Positions 43,036 to 52,597 of a stretch of 64,000 nucleotides of DNA are shown one piece after another (the first letter of the stretch is position 1; every line of letters begins with the position of its first letter). This DNA is from Thalassospiraceae bacterium LMO-JJ14 (GTDB lineage: Bacteria > Pseudomonadota > Alphaproteobacteria > Rhodospirillales > Casp-alpha2), in assembly GCA_021555105.2 (NCBI GenBank), contig CP134604.1, positions 62,001 through 126,000 of the forward strand, written 5' to 3'. The notes beneath the pieces are model-generated. The model did not search any database and had not been told where the DNA came from. It worked only from the letters and a program-made list of their open reading frames with translations. The position numbers and the translations under genes were made by a program.

Positions 43036-43482
43036 ATGGCTATAAATGAAATAGAAATAGGCTCTCGTGTCTGGGTCAATCTTTTCCCAATCCGCCACCA
43101 CGGACGATATCTTGGCAACGGAATGGTGGCTCACAATTCCAAGAAAAACCGCTGTGTGAGCATCGAGCCCCTCGACGCATTTTCAGATGGGCGTAAGGTT
43201 TACCATTCGCCGCCGAGTACACCTATCGACGTCGCGAACATGTGGGCGTTTGCAGAAAGCCTCGTGGGAAAGCCATATTCGCTGACTGGTTTCAATTGCG
43301 AGCACTTCGCCAACTACTTGGTCGATGGTGTAGCGAAGAGCAAACAAGCAAAATATGGCGCCACAGGAGCTTGTCTGGGCGCCGTAATAGCCATGTCAAA
43401 GAATGGCGGCACACGAGAAGTACTGCTGTTAGCAGGAGTACTTGGCATTGGTGGGCTGTTGTTGGCGCACGCGACCGACTAG
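43036..43482 (+). CDS. LRAT/NlpC-P60-like Cys hydrolase or acyltransferase with C-terminal membrane helix
   Basis: A 148-residue protein. The catalytic layout of the permuted papain (LRAT) fold is visible: His21-His22 in PIRHHGRYLGNG, a following strand with VAHNS, and Cys88 in the signature FNCEHFANYLVDG. A hydrophobic segment (residues 128-145, EVLLLAGVLGIGGLLLAH) ends the protein. LRAT-type enzymes transfer acyl groups from phospholipids or hydrolyse amides or esters; bacterial ones are mostly uncharacterised. AAAGGA lies ahead of the ATG. It pairs divergently with an HTH-TM protein. Both carry a C-terminal membrane segment, suggesting joint action at the membrane. Confidence 0.8.
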   Translation: MAINEIEIGSRVWVNLFPIRHHGRYLGNGMVAHNSKKNRCVSIEPLDAFSDGRKVYHSPPSTPIDVANMWAFAESLVGKPYSLTGFNCEHFANYLVDGVAKSKQAKYGATGACLGAVIAMSKNGGTREVLLLAGVLGIGGLLLAHATD

Positions 43483-43630
43483 TTGTTAGCTAGCGCCTCC
43501 TCCCACTCTCAAGCCCATGATCTTCACCTGTCAGAATTTACAGGTTCTCGTCGGGAAGGTTGTCTATAATATTAACGAAACGGTCCGCGTAGTTTTCTGT
43601 GTTGAGCCGACAGAAACGAAAATATTTGAC

Positions 43631-44686
43631 CTAAAAAGCTCCCGCGTTCTTACAGCCTTCAAGGAAAGTTTTTTTTAGAAAATTACTGTCTGCCAAAGGC
43701 GATCTCGCTGCATGTCTCGCAAGCGTGTCCAAATAGTCTTGCGGCAAGCGTCCATCGATTGTCCACTCATCCAAAATTTGAACTATCCAATACTTACCGT
43801 CATTAGTTCCACAGCACTTTGCTTTGTAACGCTCATCAATCGAGTAAAGATCCCGCCAAGTATCAATCTCTTCACTTTTGGCCACTGGGCCGTATTCGAG
43901 TGCTATTTCATCGACTGAGATTTTCTGAAAGTCGTTGGAGTTAATTGTGATAGTAATCTCAAGGCCCGACGGAATCGCCGAGTAGGGATAAAAAGATTTT
44001 CGCCTAACTCCATTTCTGATCGCAGGATCCTTTGCGAGTTTATAAGTTGTATTACACTCGTGACACGTGGGGGCCAGGTTTCGAAAATTGACGGTGTTGA
44101 ATGGATAGAGAGCTTGTGGCAGAAAATGGTCGTATGCTTCCCGCTTCTCGTGGTTTTCGCTTTTCATGTCTGACAGCCCACAAAAAGGGCATTTTCCCTC
44201 GTTATTTACCGCAACGAATGATTTGTAATGATCCTTGATATCTCCAATTTTTTCTTTCAGCGCGGCCAATCCAAGCACCCGTTCGGAATAAAGGGCTTTA
44301 AAAAATTCTCCAAGTAGTTCTGCGAGACCCTCATTCATCGCCTTGATATCTGCGTACCTTGCGATTTGGTTAGTGGGATCGTTGGCGCAAACTGCTTCTA
44401 GATCGTTGTTCCCTGAGTACCATGACGAAATTTGGGCGATTTCGCCCGCCGTCAGCGTCGCAAATATCTCGTATATTTGCTGGACGTGTCCATTAAAGAG
44501 ATCGGCACCATAAGCATCAGAAACATCAAAAGCATCCATTACTTCTCGAAGTTCGGCATTCCCGTTAAATAGGTCGAGGCTGTATGGTGCGCCCCCCGGT
44601 GCAGCACACCAGACTCCGAAGATGCAATCGATAAACTCATGCATCCTGTCCATCTGGTGTGGCACGAATTGATAAGGACACAGCAT
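43631..44686 (-). CDS. HNH endonuclease of an ATPase-HNH (Septu-like) pair
   Basis: A 351-residue protein. The nuclease motif is zinc-type HNH: CPFCG at 166-169, YDHFLPQ with Asp-His at 186-187, Asn203 in FRNLAPTCHECNTTYK with Cys208 and Cys211. The N-terminal 150 residues are helical without a recognised family. Its ATG overlaps the stop of the ATPase gene by one base, so the two are translationally coupled. The arrangement, AAA ATPase then HNH nuclease, is that of PtuA-PtuB (Septu) defence, but here the pair is the tail of a type I restriction operon. Target and trigger are unknown. Confidence 0.82.
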   Translation of the reverse strand: MLCPYQFVPHQMDRMHEFIDCIFGVWCAAPGGAPYSLDLFNGNAELREVMDAFDVSDAYGADLFNGHVQQIYEIFATLTAGEIAQISSWYSGNNDLEAVCANDPTNQIARYADIKAMNEGLAELLGEFFKALYSERVLGLAALKEKIGDIKDHYKSFVAVNNEGKCPFCGLSDMKSENHEKREAYDHFLPQALYPFNTVNFRNLAPTCHECNTTYKLAKDPAIRNGVRRKSFYPYSAIPSGLEITITINSNDFQKISVDEIALEYGPVAKSEEIDTWRDLYSIDERYKAKCCGTNDGKYWIVQILDEWTIDGRLPQDYLDTLARHAARSPLADSNFLKKTFLEGCKNAGAF

Positions 44687-46488
44687 CAGGCCTCGCTCTC
44701 CATCCTGTCGAGGACCGTCTTGATAAGAATCATTTTCTCAACGGATTCGCCTAATCCGTCATTCAACTCTGCAAGGAGTTGATCTTTGTCTTCTCCATCT
44801 TCAAGCCGCTGCCTCAACGCCTCTATCTTGGATTCCGCCACCCCTCCGATAGTTTCGCTTTTCCCGAAGGTTTTGATGGTGATCTTGTTTACTGACGCAC
44901 CCAATGTTTGATAATTGGGTCGACTTACTGAGACTTGCCCATCGACGTTCTTAAATACCAAAACTCGCTCGGCGCGACTGTCGGAAATCAAGAATGGGCT
45001 GTGTGTTGTAATGAGCATTTCCCGCTCGTGCCCATCGCTGTCTGCAGCGAAGCACTGGCGAAGCCGCGTGACATAGCTGGATCTCCAATCCGGGTTAAAA
45101 TGCGTTTCCGGCTCGTCCAACAAGAAAATAGCGTTGGCATCTTTAAACAAAAGGCTTAGCCCAATGCTGTGCAACAACTGGTGCTCGCCATCAGAAAAAC
45201 TCTTTAAGAGAATGGGCTTATCTAAATCTGCCTTTGTCATCCAAAAGTGCTTAATGCGCATGATGCGCTCATCTGAAGCGAGGACAGGAACGGTCTCATT
45301 CACATAATGACTGTTGGACCGATAAAGGTCTGTTTTGAGATCTTCGCTTACTGAGTAATAGTTGAGAGCCAGGAGAACTTGAAGCGCCTGGAACAATTCG
45401 ACCGCGCCTCCTTGAAAATTCGCTTTGAACGCATCCTTGGTTGCCTCATTCACGAGATAGTCAAGATAGAGGCTACCCGTCTCCTCTTCCTCAAAGCTAC
45501 AAGTCGCACAACGCCTTAAGCGCGAGAGGATTCGGTTTAGTCTACTCTCTTCTTCTGCCGGGGCATCTAAAAGTTCCAACAAATTTAATGTTGCCGTTCT
45601 CTCTTCCTGATCAAATGAAACAGCCGGATGTTCGAGACCAAACTCATCAACGACTTCGAGGGGAATGTCGATTGTTCGCCTGATAACAATTTGAAACTGC
45701 CTCAAACCCTGCAACTTCAATTCCTCGCAAAGCGGCTGCAGTTCTTCGCCCGTCCGAAACAGCAAATTACAAAGCAAAATTGCCTGACTGAAAGAGTTAT
45801 CCATATAGGCCAGACGGGTTTCTGGCTTGCCGGGATAGTCGAGTTGTTCTTTTAGGCTGTTCCAATATTCATCAAATTGGATAAATCGCATTTTAAAAAA
45901 TGGGAGACTGAGAATTTCGTTTTCACCAGAGGAGTAACCAAGGACAAATTGGGGTAGCAAGAAGTTACGTTCGCGCGAACTTATCCCACCGATATCACTT
46001 AGCCTCTCGACTTCCGCTAACGATTCGACTTCAGCAAGTGATACCGCATTGTCCGATACAAAATCGGACATATTGACCCAATTCATTTCAAGCGAACGAC
46101 TAGGATCTTTGATCACTCGAACATGCGCGTGCGTAACATCCGACTTCTGGATTTCGCTTGGCACTTTAACTAAATATTCGAGCTCGAAGCCGTTTGGCTC
46201 GAATGCTTCAGTGACGGGGTCGTCGTCGTGTTCCGAAGGCATAAGCGCCATTGGGAGATAACTTCGCTGAACCCGCAGCAATTCGAGCTGATAGAAGATT
46301 GCGGCCAATGCCTCTAAGATGTTCGACTTTCCGCTGCCATTGGGCCCGGCGCAAATGAACGGCTCAAATTCATAGGATTTACCAGTCTCATCCTGCAAAT
46401 CCCATTCACGCCGGAAAGTACACTCAAACCCAGCTCGTAAACTTCTAAATCCCTCGGGACCCGTAATCTTGAGACGAATCAGTCGCAT
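44686..46488 (-). CDS. AAA/ABC-type ATPase linked to the type I restriction operon (PtuA-like)
   Basis: A 600-residue SMC/RecF-like ATPase. The Walker A motif AGPNGSGKSNILEAL lies at about residues 47-61; a long insert of helices fills the middle; SFSDGEHQLLHSIGL is the ABC-type signature, IFLLDEPETHFNP the Walker B, and LITTHSPFLISD the switch His. A hydrophilic coiled tail (ESKIEALRQRLEDGEDKDQL) follows. It resembles ATPases annotated as restriction-system-associated and the PtuA/OLD group, though no Toprim domain is present. The ATG at 46488 starts 4 bp after the hsdS stop; an upstream TTG would overlap hsdS. It probably senses a phage signal and controls the HNH partner. Confidence 0.85.
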   Translation of the reverse strand: MRLIRLKITGPEGFRSLRAGFECTFRREWDLQDETGKSYEFEPFICAGPNGSGKSNILEALAAIFYQLELLRVQRSYLPMALMPSEHDDDPVTEAFEPNGFELEYLVKVPSEIQKSDVTHAHVRVIKDPSRSLEMNWVNMSDFVSDNAVSLAEVESLAEVERLSDIGGISSRERNFLLPQFVLGYSSGENEILSLPFFKMRFIQFDEYWNSLKEQLDYPGKPETRLAYMDNSFSQAILLCNLLFRTGEELQPLCEELKLQGLRQFQIVIRRTIDIPLEVVDEFGLEHPAVSFDQEERTATLNLLELLDAPAEEESRLNRILSRLRRCATCSFEEEETGSLYLDYLVNEATKDAFKANFQGGAVELFQALQVLLALNYYSVSEDLKTDLYRSNSHYVNETVPVLASDERIMRIKHFWMTKADLDKPILLKSFSDGEHQLLHSIGLSLLFKDANAIFLLDEPETHFNPDWRSSYVTRLRQCFAADSDGHEREMLITTHSPFLISDSRAERVLVFKNVDGQVSVSRPNYQTLGASVNKITIKTFGKSETIGGVAESKIEALRQRLEDGEDKDQLLAELNDGLGESVEKMILIKTVLDRMESEA

Positions 46489-46492
46489 GATT

Positions 46493-48031
46493 TCAATCAA
46501 CCACTTGCAGTCTTACAAGATTCTCATCTTCGATAAATGCTTGACTGATTTTTCCGTTCGCAATTTCTTCGAACACCCAATCACGAAAAGTTTCATATTC
46601 GCGTGAGGAAAAGGGGCGATTTTCCTCCCCCATGTACTCGAGTGCCCGAAATTGCACATTCTGCCAGAAGGCATCAAACGACAAATCAGTGCCGCTATCC
46701 GGGCCTTGCATTAGTTCGTCGAACCATTGGCGCAGCAGCCGCTCACGGCCATCTCGCGAGTCCATCGGGGCGCCTTCTATAGAAAGAGATGTCTCGTACT
46801 CTTCATGCTCTTCAATATGATCTGCGAAATTAGTTTCTTGATGTAACGGGACACGAGACAGGCCCAGCACTCCCTTGAATGCCCTCTGGCTCAAAGCGCC
46901 GTAAAGGTCTTCTAAATCATTCCTGCTTTGCTGATAACGGGATTTGAGAGCTTCGATTTTCTCAACTATCTCGGCGAATTGGTTCTGAAGATCGATGGGG
47001 GGTAATGGAAACGGAATTTTATTTAATGCACCGACATTAAAATGTTTCTGAATTCCACCAACCTCGCGTGATGCGACCATCGCCATACCTCGCTCAGAGT
47101 TGAGTAGGCAAGTTAAATACAGTGGATGAAGTCTCTCGCGTCTAGGTCGGACAATGATGAGATCAATGCAATTTGCGCCATCAAGTTCCTTGGGTACGAC
47201 GGCTGCTGTTCCAGTTTTCCCGGTTCGCACAATCACTATGTCATCGGCTTGGAGACGCGATTTAGACAGAACACTGTCGTGAGCTTCCTGTGAGAAAAAA
47301 ACTAAATCATTCAAATCTATATAATTTGCTTTTATGTTCAGGGACCTTAGCGCGATTACGCCATTTTCGGCATAATGCGAAGCAGGTTTCACCACAACAC
47401 CGACAGTCACCTTCTCGGCATACTCTCTCGATGTCCCCAGTTCCCAATTTTTTTTATTCAATACAGGATCACCGAACATTTCTATAAAGACGCTCTTTAG
47501 CAGATCGTCGAGATCATTCAGGTGACGCACTCTCTGGGCAATTAGATCTTCTAGCTTATTCAGCAGATATGCGATGCGCTTTTGGTCATCGAGAGGTGGA
47601 AAAGGGATCTGTATTGCCAAGAAGTCTGCAGTGGTCAGGCTGCGCCTTCTGGCAACAGCTCCCCGCATTTTTGATGCGTATATTCGACGTGCCTGATTTG
47701 AGCGCAAATAGCGCTCGAGGTATGGTATGTGCGCCTCGGCATTATCGATAAGCTTCCAGATTTTGTAAGCTGGGCTCACGATCCCAGCTGGATATTTCGT
47801 TTGAAATCCAAGCACTCCCTCATCAATAGGGAACCCGACCACAAGTTCATTTTTGTAGGCAACCAAGTACTTCGCTGTGTCACGACTCGCTACGCGTTTT
47901 TTGAACTTCTCAGCCTGATCAACCAGGCCATCCTTCATTGTGATCGATAAAACTGGATATTCACCACTTCCTGCTCTCTCAGTTCCAGATTTCTTGAATA
48001 ATGATCCTAGTGATCGTCGGGCCCATGTCAT
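46493..48031 (-). CDS. hsdS: Type I restriction-modification specificity subunit with C-terminal extension
   Basis: A 512-residue HsdS. Two target-recognition domains are each followed by a helical spacer: the first spacer begins LTTADFLAIQIPFPPLDDQKRIAYLLNKLEDL, the second LNKIPFPLPPIDLQNQFAEIVEKIEAL. Together they read a bipartite DNA target. After the second spacer, at about residue 400, HsdS proteins normally end; here an extra acidic region of about 110 residues follows (for example SFDAFWQNVQFRALEYMGEE and REYETFRDWVFEEIANGK). It overlaps hsdM by 4 bp and precedes the ATPase by 4 bp, so the extension may dock the downstream proteins. Confidence 0.92.
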   Translation of the reverse strand: MTWARRSLGSLFKKSGTERAGSGEYPVLSITMKDGLVDQAEKFKKRVASRDTAKYLVAYKNELVVGFPIDEGVLGFQTKYPAGIVSPAYKIWKLIDNAEAHIPYLERYLRSNQARRIYASKMRGAVARRRSLTTADFLAIQIPFPPLDDQKRIAYLLNKLEDLIAQRVRHLNDLDDLLKSVFIEMFGDPVLNKKNWELGTSREYAEKVTVGVVVKPASHYAENGVIALRSLNIKANYIDLNDLVFFSQEAHDSVLSKSRLQADDIVIVRTGKTGTAAVVPKELDGANCIDLIIVRPRRERLHPLYLTCLLNSERGMAMVASREVGGIQKHFNVGALNKIPFPLPPIDLQNQFAEIVEKIEALKSRYQQSRNDLEDLYGALSQRAFKGVLGLSRVPLHQETNFADHIEEHEEYETSLSIEGAPMDSRDGRERLLRQWFDELMQGPDSGTDLSFDAFWQNVQFRALEYMGEENRPFSSREYETFRDWVFEEIANGKISQAFIEDENLVRLQVVD

Positions 48032-49710
48032 CCCAGTATCCTTTGCAACTCAATGAGCTCGCGCACAATCCCGCTCTGGATATTTCTCAGGTCCACATGA
48101 TCCATTGCACCTACTTCATTCGCTAGCAACCGTTGTAAAATTACTTCTGGCGCCTCATATTCCACTTCTTCAAACACATCCTCTTTGTATCGAGATAGCG
48201 ACAGGTCATACCCTTCCTCCTCGATGTCTGCGCGAGGCACCATGAAATATTTCTGCGTGCGGTCGGTGTCAGTTTCGGGATTGCGGGCATTGTATCGAGC
48301 GACAATTTCTTGCAGGTCGCCATAGCCAACTTGTTTGCTGCGCTTATCATCAAGCGAATATCCATCTGACTGCATGCCATAAAACCAAATATTTTCAGTG
48401 GCCGGCTTAGCTACCTTGTCTTCCGCTCCCCAGACTTTCGTGAAAAGCAGGATCGCGGTACTGACTCCGGCGTAAGGCTTAAACACTCCGCTCGGCATGG
48501 TAATAACGGCTTTGAGGTCGCATCGCTCGACCAGCATCTGGCGCAGGCTCTTGAACGCCCCGCCCGAACTGAACAGCACGCCTTGCGGCACGATAACGCA
48601 ACCGGTGCCGCCCTTTTTCAAAAGACGGTAGATGTTTTCGACAAACAGCAATTCAGTCTTGGTGGTGGGGAGGGTTAGATTTTCATTGATGTCCCCTTTG
48701 TCGATACTGCCGGTAAAAGGCGGGTTAGCCATCACAATGTCGTATTCAGCCTCCTCAACATAGCTTTTGCTCAAGGTGTCTCTGTAATCGATGTTGGGCT
48801 CATCGACACCATGCATCATCAAGTTCATCAGCCCCAATCGCACCATGGTACTATCGATGTCGTAGCCGAATAGAGAGGCTTGCAGAATGGATTGCGTTTT
48901 TTCGGTAAGCCCCGCCGCCACGGATGTGCGAATAAAGCCGTCTTCGTCCGGATGCAATTCCTTAGCTCCAGCTTTTTTGGCGAGCTCAGTCACGATATAT
49001 TGGTACGCGCCAAGCAAAAAACCGCCTGTACCGCAGGCTGGATCAGCAATTCGATGACCAAGTTGCGGCTGCACCAGATCAGCCATTAGCTTGATGATAT
49101 GGCGCGGGGTACGGAACTGTCCGTTCTTACCTGCTGCAGCAATCTCGCTGAGGAGCATTTCATAGACATCGCCTTGGATGTCCTGGAAAGCCTGGCCGTT
49201 TTCTTGCGAGTCCGTCTCCATGATCTCGAAGATTTCGTCGATCGTCTTTACCGCTTCCACCAACAGAGACGCTTTAGGGATAATGAACGCTGCATTGCGC
49301 ATATGATGAGTAAATTTCGATTCAGCTCCGTTCATGTCCTTAAGGAATGGGAACACTTTGCTTTGGACGTGCTGTAGCATTGCCTCGGCCTGCATATGCT
49401 TGAACTCACTCCAACGCAGTGAGCTCTTATCAACGGCATGAACCATCTCCGTTCGAGCGTCCAACTCATCGATGGAGTCTTTTGATCGATATTCCGGTGG
49501 AATCCATACGCCTTCGAATTTTGAGGTGTATGGCTCACCGGTCCACTCAGCATCGGCCTGTCTTTTCTTATCCAACTCGTCGATTCGCTTCATGAACAAC
49601 AGGTAGGTGATTTGCTCGATCGCTGTGAGCGGGTTGGAAATACCGCCGGACCAAAACTTGTCCCACAGTTGATCGATCTTGGTTTTTAGCTCGGGGTTGT
49701 TTTGGAGCAT
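48028..49710 (-). CDS. hsdM: Type I restriction-modification DNA methyltransferase subunit
   Basis: A 560-residue N6-adenine methyltransferase. The N-terminal HsdM helical domain (KIDQLWDKFWSGGISNPLTAIEQITYLLF) is followed by motif I ADPACGTGGFLLG at 222-234 (AdoMet site) and motif IV NPPF at 329-332 (catalytic). It methylates the host target sequence together with HsdS. The stop overlaps the hsdS start (ATGA). AAGGAA lies upstream of the ATG. No sign of decay. Confidence 0.96.
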   Translation of the reverse strand: MLQNNPELKTKIDQLWDKFWSGGISNPLTAIEQITYLLFMKRIDELDKKRQADAEWTGEPYTSKFEGVWIPPEYRSKDSIDELDARTEMVHAVDKSSLRWSEFKHMQAEAMLQHVQSKVFPFLKDMNGAESKFTHHMRNAAFIIPKASLLVEAVKTIDEIFEIMETDSQENGQAFQDIQGDVYEMLLSEIAAAGKNGQFRTPRHIIKLMADLVQPQLGHRIADPACGTGGFLLGAYQYIVTELAKKAGAKELHPDEDGFIRTSVAAGLTEKTQSILQASLFGYDIDSTMVRLGLMNLMMHGVDEPNIDYRDTLSKSYVEEAEYDIVMANPPFTGSIDKGDINENLTLPTTKTELLFVENIYRLLKKGGTGCVIVPQGVLFSSGGAFKSLRQMLVERCDLKAVITMPSGVFKPYAGVSTAILLFTKVWGAEDKVAKPATENIWFYGMQSDGYSLDDKRSKQVGYGDLQEIVARYNARNPETDTDRTQKYFMVPRADIEEEGYDLSLSRYKEDVFEEVEYEAPEVILQRLLANEVGAMDHVDLRNIQSGIVRELIELQRILG

Positions 49711-49742
49711 AGGTCAAATTCCTTGTGGCTGGCCGCGCGCCA

Positions 49743-52544
49743 TCACGCTGCTAAGCGTTCCGTGAGGTGCAAAATTTCGCTGATTTCTGCCGGGCTAAAA
49801 ACACCCCGGATTCCTTGCGGATGGATTATTGTGAACGGCGCGTTAATAAGATCCTTCTTCTCGATCTTTTCGCGCTCAATGATATAGCCCTTGAGTAAGT
49901 TCAAAAATTCCAACTGTCGACTAGAAAGGTTGCTGTGCTGCTTAATAAATAGTTCAAAAGCATCACTTACTGTCTCTGGGAAGCTTTTTAGAATTTCGAT
50001 ACCGAGAATGTGTCGAATAAATTGCAAAAAGTGTGCTTTACGGTTCTTATAAACTTGGCGAAGCAAGTCTTCCGTGATGTGCGGATGTTCCGCATGGAGA
50101 GCCTCGGCTAACTCGTCCGCTTCACTTGCTGAAATATCCTGACCGTCTTTCAATTTTTGCAGAATGGGCGACGTCTCTATTAGCTCAAAAATCAACGTCT
50201 CGACCATTTCTCGATATCGTGAGACGCTTACTGCCTCATTCTCCGGCCCAAATTCAACATACTCTTTCCTATGTATTTCATCTTTCAAATTCAGATGGAC
50301 GGGGGCGTTATCCGGTCCGGTCTGCTCTCTGAATTTCATAAGCGGAGCGAGCCTGGTAACTAGGTCGTCAAAAGCATCTTCGTCTGCCTGAGACCAATAG
50401 CGGTTGGTTTGTGCTGATCGGATTAAGACCTCCTCGACACTAACGAAACTGATGCTCAGAGGCAGCGTTGCGATCTGCTCAACGATAGCTGCCTTTAATG
50501 TTTCAGATTGAGCCGTTTCGTCGTTCATCCTCGCCAGAGAATACTCAAGAACGTCTTTGCTGAATTTCATTGCCTTGAAATCACCGTCCGACGCTGTTCG
50601 GAATAACGGCTTAATCTCTTGTCGCAGGAACTCGATCCTTTGGTGGTCAAAAGCTATCCAGAAATTTTCCTCTTCTAAACGAGCCAATGCGGCGGCGGCT
50701 TCCTTGATTACAACGGATCCTTTGGGAAGACTCGCGATTTGAATTCTGAGTTTGCCAATTTCGCGATCAGCAATCTGATGCAATCCCGTATCAATGGCTT
50801 TTTCGATTTTATCGATACGCAATGATACGAATCGGACCGGCAACGGAACTTGTGGCGGCTGGTCCTTTCCTTTCGGTTCGACTTTGAAATATTCGAAATT
50901 GTCCCAACAATCTAGGATCAGGAATACATCCTTTTCGACGCACCACGGTTTGATTTTTTTCTCTTCTAGTAGCCGCGTGCCGCGACCTATCATCTGCCAA
51001 AATCGCGTGTAAGAATAGATCGGCTTTGCAAATACCAAATTGACGATTTCACGCACATCAACGCCGGTATCCAACATTCCAACACTAATAGCGATGCGCG
51101 GCATGTCATTGTTCTTAAATTGGTCCAGGAGACCGCCCTTGCCGTATACGCGGGAGTCGTCAGAAACTAACACCTTTGCGAGCTCGCCCTTATACTGTGG
51201 AAAAAGACTATCGAATATTTCCTCCATTCGCCGCGCATGCGGGATGGATGAGCAAAAGAAGATCGTCTTTCCCGGAAGAACACCATTCGGGTCTTTAATG
51301 CTCTCTTCCATAAACTCACGAACGATCAGCGCGTTGGTACCGCGATTTATAACTTTCTTCTCTAGTGCTGTGCCTTCGAAATTGATTTCCTCAATTTCCT
51401 TACCTTCCAGTATCAGCCTTTTCTGGTCTTCTAATGATATGGTTCGCTTGCTGATCCCTTCTATTTGGAATCGGGTTTGAATTTTCATGACCTGGAAACC
51501 ACACAAATAGGGTGGCTTGTTGGAGAGTGCTTCCTCATAGGTATAGGCAAACGAGGGGACACCATCCTCGCAGTGAAATAGCTGGAACGTATTATGATCG
51601 ATAACGTCTGTTGGCGTTGCAGTAAGGCCGAGGGTGATTGTCTTAAAATAGTTAAGAATCTCCCCATAAGCGTTGTAGATCGAACGGTGGCTCTCATCGA
51701 CAACAATTAGGTCGAAAAAGTGCGGAGATATTTCTTGGGTCTCACCACGAATTATATTCAGCATCGAAGGATAGGTAGATACGTATATCCTCCGATTTTT
51801 TACGATCAATTTTTCGCCCACATTGGGCCATCGTGGCTCATTGGGAAGATGCTCTTTGAAAGCATCCAAGGCTTGTTCGCGCAGAGCAATCCGGTCTACG
51901 AGAAACAGTACGCGCTCTGCGTGGCTCGCCCGCATTAGGGCGTCTATCAACGCGATACATGTCCGCGTCTTGCCAGTACCCGTCGCCATAACGAGCAAAA
52001 AATTCCGTCGTTTTTGCTCTATACCTTCCAAGATAGAGCGAATAGCTCTGATTTGATAATCACGACCCGCAATATTGGTATTGATTAAAGCCTCCGTCAG
52101 AGGCTTGCGGTTCCTCCGGATGTAGGCAAAGCGCTCGAAATCATCTCTGGTCGGGAATCCGACCACCTGCTTGGGCGGGGAATTGCCTAAGTCCCAAAAA
52201 TATGTCTCGTACCCATTGGTATAGAAACAAAAGGGAAGCTCTCCCCCCTTTTCGGCCTGAATGTTGTGACAATACTGCTTCGCTTGCTCCCGACCCAACC
52301 CCGCGTCTCTAGATGTCTTTTTGGCCTCCACCACGGCGAGCGGCTGCCCATCTTTACCCAGAAGCACGTAGTCACTGAATTGATGACCTTCAAAAGGAGT
52401 TCGTGGCGCGTCTACACCGTCGGGAAGGCCAGTCAAAATATCGAACTCTTGGACAACTTGGGTTGGGTCATCCACATTCCAACCTGCTTGTGCCAAAAGC
52501 CTATCAATTAGTTCGACACGGGTTTGTGCCTCTGTCTTTGACAA
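49743..52544 (-). CDS. hsdR: Type I restriction endonuclease subunit R
   Basis: A 933-residue restriction and translocation subunit. N-terminal nuclease motif: Asp58 in QFSDYVLLGKDG and Glu73-x-Lys75 in VVEAKK (PD-(D/E)xK). The SF2 motor follows with Walker A MATGTGKTRT at about 186-195, DESH at 283-286 and LGLTATP. The C-terminal helical region binds HsdM. Translation begins with TTG, supported by a strong GGAGG eight bases upstream. It is the first gene of the hsdR-hsdM-hsdS order and lies 32 bp ahead of hsdM. It cleaves unmodified DNA after ATP-driven translocation. Confidence 0.95.
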   Translation of the reverse strand: MSKTEAQTRVELIDRLLAQAGWNVDDPTQVVQEFDILTGLPDGVDAPRTPFEGHQFSDYVLLGKDGQPLAVVEAKKTSRDAGLGREQAKQYCHNIQAEKGGELPFCFYTNGYETYFWDLGNSPPKQVVGFPTRDDFERFAYIRRNRKPLTEALINTNIAGRDYQIRAIRSILEGIEQKRRNFLLVMATGTGKTRTCIALIDALMRASHAERVLFLVDRIALREQALDAFKEHLPNEPRWPNVGEKLIVKNRRIYVSTYPSMLNIIRGETQEISPHFFDLIVVDESHRSIYNAYGEILNYFKTITLGLTATPTDVIDHNTFQLFHCEDGVPSFAYTYEEALSNKPPYLCGFQVMKIQTRFQIEGISKRTISLEDQKRLILEGKEIEEINFEGTALEKKVINRGTNALIVREFMEESIKDPNGVLPGKTIFFCSSIPHARRMEEIFDSLFPQYKGELAKVLVSDDSRVYGKGGLLDQFKNNDMPRIAISVGMLDTGVDVREIVNLVFAKPIYSYTRFWQMIGRGTRLLEEKKIKPWCVEKDVFLILDCWDNFEYFKVEPKGKDQPPQVPLPVRFVSLRIDKIEKAIDTGLHQIADREIGKLRIQIASLPKGSVVIKEAAAALARLEEENFWIAFDHQRIEFLRQEIKPLFRTASDGDFKAMKFSKDVLEYSLARMNDETAQSETLKAAIVEQIATLPLSISFVSVEEVLIRSAQTNRYWSQADEDAFDDLVTRLAPLMKFREQTGPDNAPVHLNLKDEIHRKEYVEFGPENEAVSVSRYREMVETLIFELIETSPILQKLKDGQDISASEADELAEALHAEHPHITEDLLRQVYKNRKAHFLQFIRHILGIEILKSFPETVSDAFELFIKQHSNLSSRQLEFLNLLKGYIIEREKIEKKDLINAPFTIIHPQGIRGVFSPAEISEILHLTERLAA

Positions 52545-52597
52545 GCGCTTACCTCCCCATGCGCAATTTGATCGCAGCCATCCAAGTCTTGAATAGA

